The notes beneath the pieces are model-generated. The model saw only the letters and a list, made by a program, of their open reading frames with translations, ran no database searches and was not told where the DNA came from. Of a stretch of DNA of 40,434 nucleotides, positions 40,371-40,434 are shown piece after piece. The position numbers and the translations under genes are program-made. Location of the stretch: the NCBI GenBank assembly GCA_034675265.1, contig JAUCDK010000008.1, forward strand, positions 1-40,434, read 5' to 3'. The DNA comes from UBA7396 sp034675265 (GTDB taxonomy: Bacteria; Patescibacteriota; Gracilibacteria; BD1-5; UBA6164). Numbering within the stretch: the first letter of the stretch is position 1; the number at the start of each line of letters is the position of its first letter.

Positions 40371-40434
40371 ACACAAGCTTTAAATCCCAAGAGATACTAT
40401 AAAAAACTTAAAAGTCAACAGCTAACATATATTC

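Overview
The window comes from a bacterium that reads UGA as glycine (genetic code 25), as described for Candidatus Gracilibacteria (BD1-5) and Absconditabacteria (SR1) of the Candidate Phyla Radiation. Under the standard code nearly every gene is broken by in-frame TGA. Read as glycine, these TGAs fall on invariant glycines: the Era P-loop, the DnaE GPGRGS loop, LysRS motif 3 and the GyrB EGDSAGG motif. TAA and TAG remain stops, and the window encodes release factor 1, which reads only those two. The DNA is strongly A+T-rich. I cannot tell Gracilibacteria from Absconditabacteria on this evidence. All coding coordinates assume UGA=Gly.

Layout. 1-3467: a partial PhnA-like protein (-), then tsaB, a small PH-like membrane protein and lysS (+), meeting a hypothetical gene (-) at a perfect palindrome. 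3640-8583: dnaE and an HD-domain protein. 8584-10729: a leader with competing RNA helices ahead of four small genes, three with N-terminal SHOCT motifs and two of those DUF805-like. 10747-14754: a thiamine-diphosphate enzyme, a membrane-anchored methyltransferase (-), an aldehyde dehydrogenase and a DUF2798 protein; three promoters here carry ACTATA/TATAGT inverted repeats. 14853-28007: one uninterrupted gene for a secreted protein of 4,384 residues, a third of the window. 28074-31024 (-): typA, then the rpsF-ssb-rpsR operon. 31200-32097: era, with a probable frameshift near its 3' end. 32142-34385 (-): tRNA-Glu, tRNA-fMet, tRNA-Met, a tail-anchored HTH protein, tRNA-Arg and a membrane-anchored double-thioredoxin protein. 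34544-39575 (+): obg, prfA, a HIT protein and gyrB. 39823-40314 (+): tRNA-Asn, two tRNA-Ser and tRNA-Ile2/Met, then a promoter embedded in an inverted repeat at the window edge.

Most of the window is core information processing: replication (dnaE, gyrB, ssb), translation (lysS, prfA, rpsF, rpsR, typA, era, obg, tsaB, eight tRNAs) and ribosome assembly. The accessory parts are the giant surface or secreted protein, the SHOCT/DUF805 cluster with its leader, and the ThDP enzyme/aldehyde dehydrogenase pair, which look co-regulated and could form a 2-oxoacid-to-acid bypass.

Genome-style features. The promoters I could place mostly have a 16-bp spacer, Shine-Dalgarno sequences are almost absent, and convergent genes share bidirectional hairpin terminators that overlap their stop codons. 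No CRISPR array, insertion sequence, integrase or phage gene was seen.
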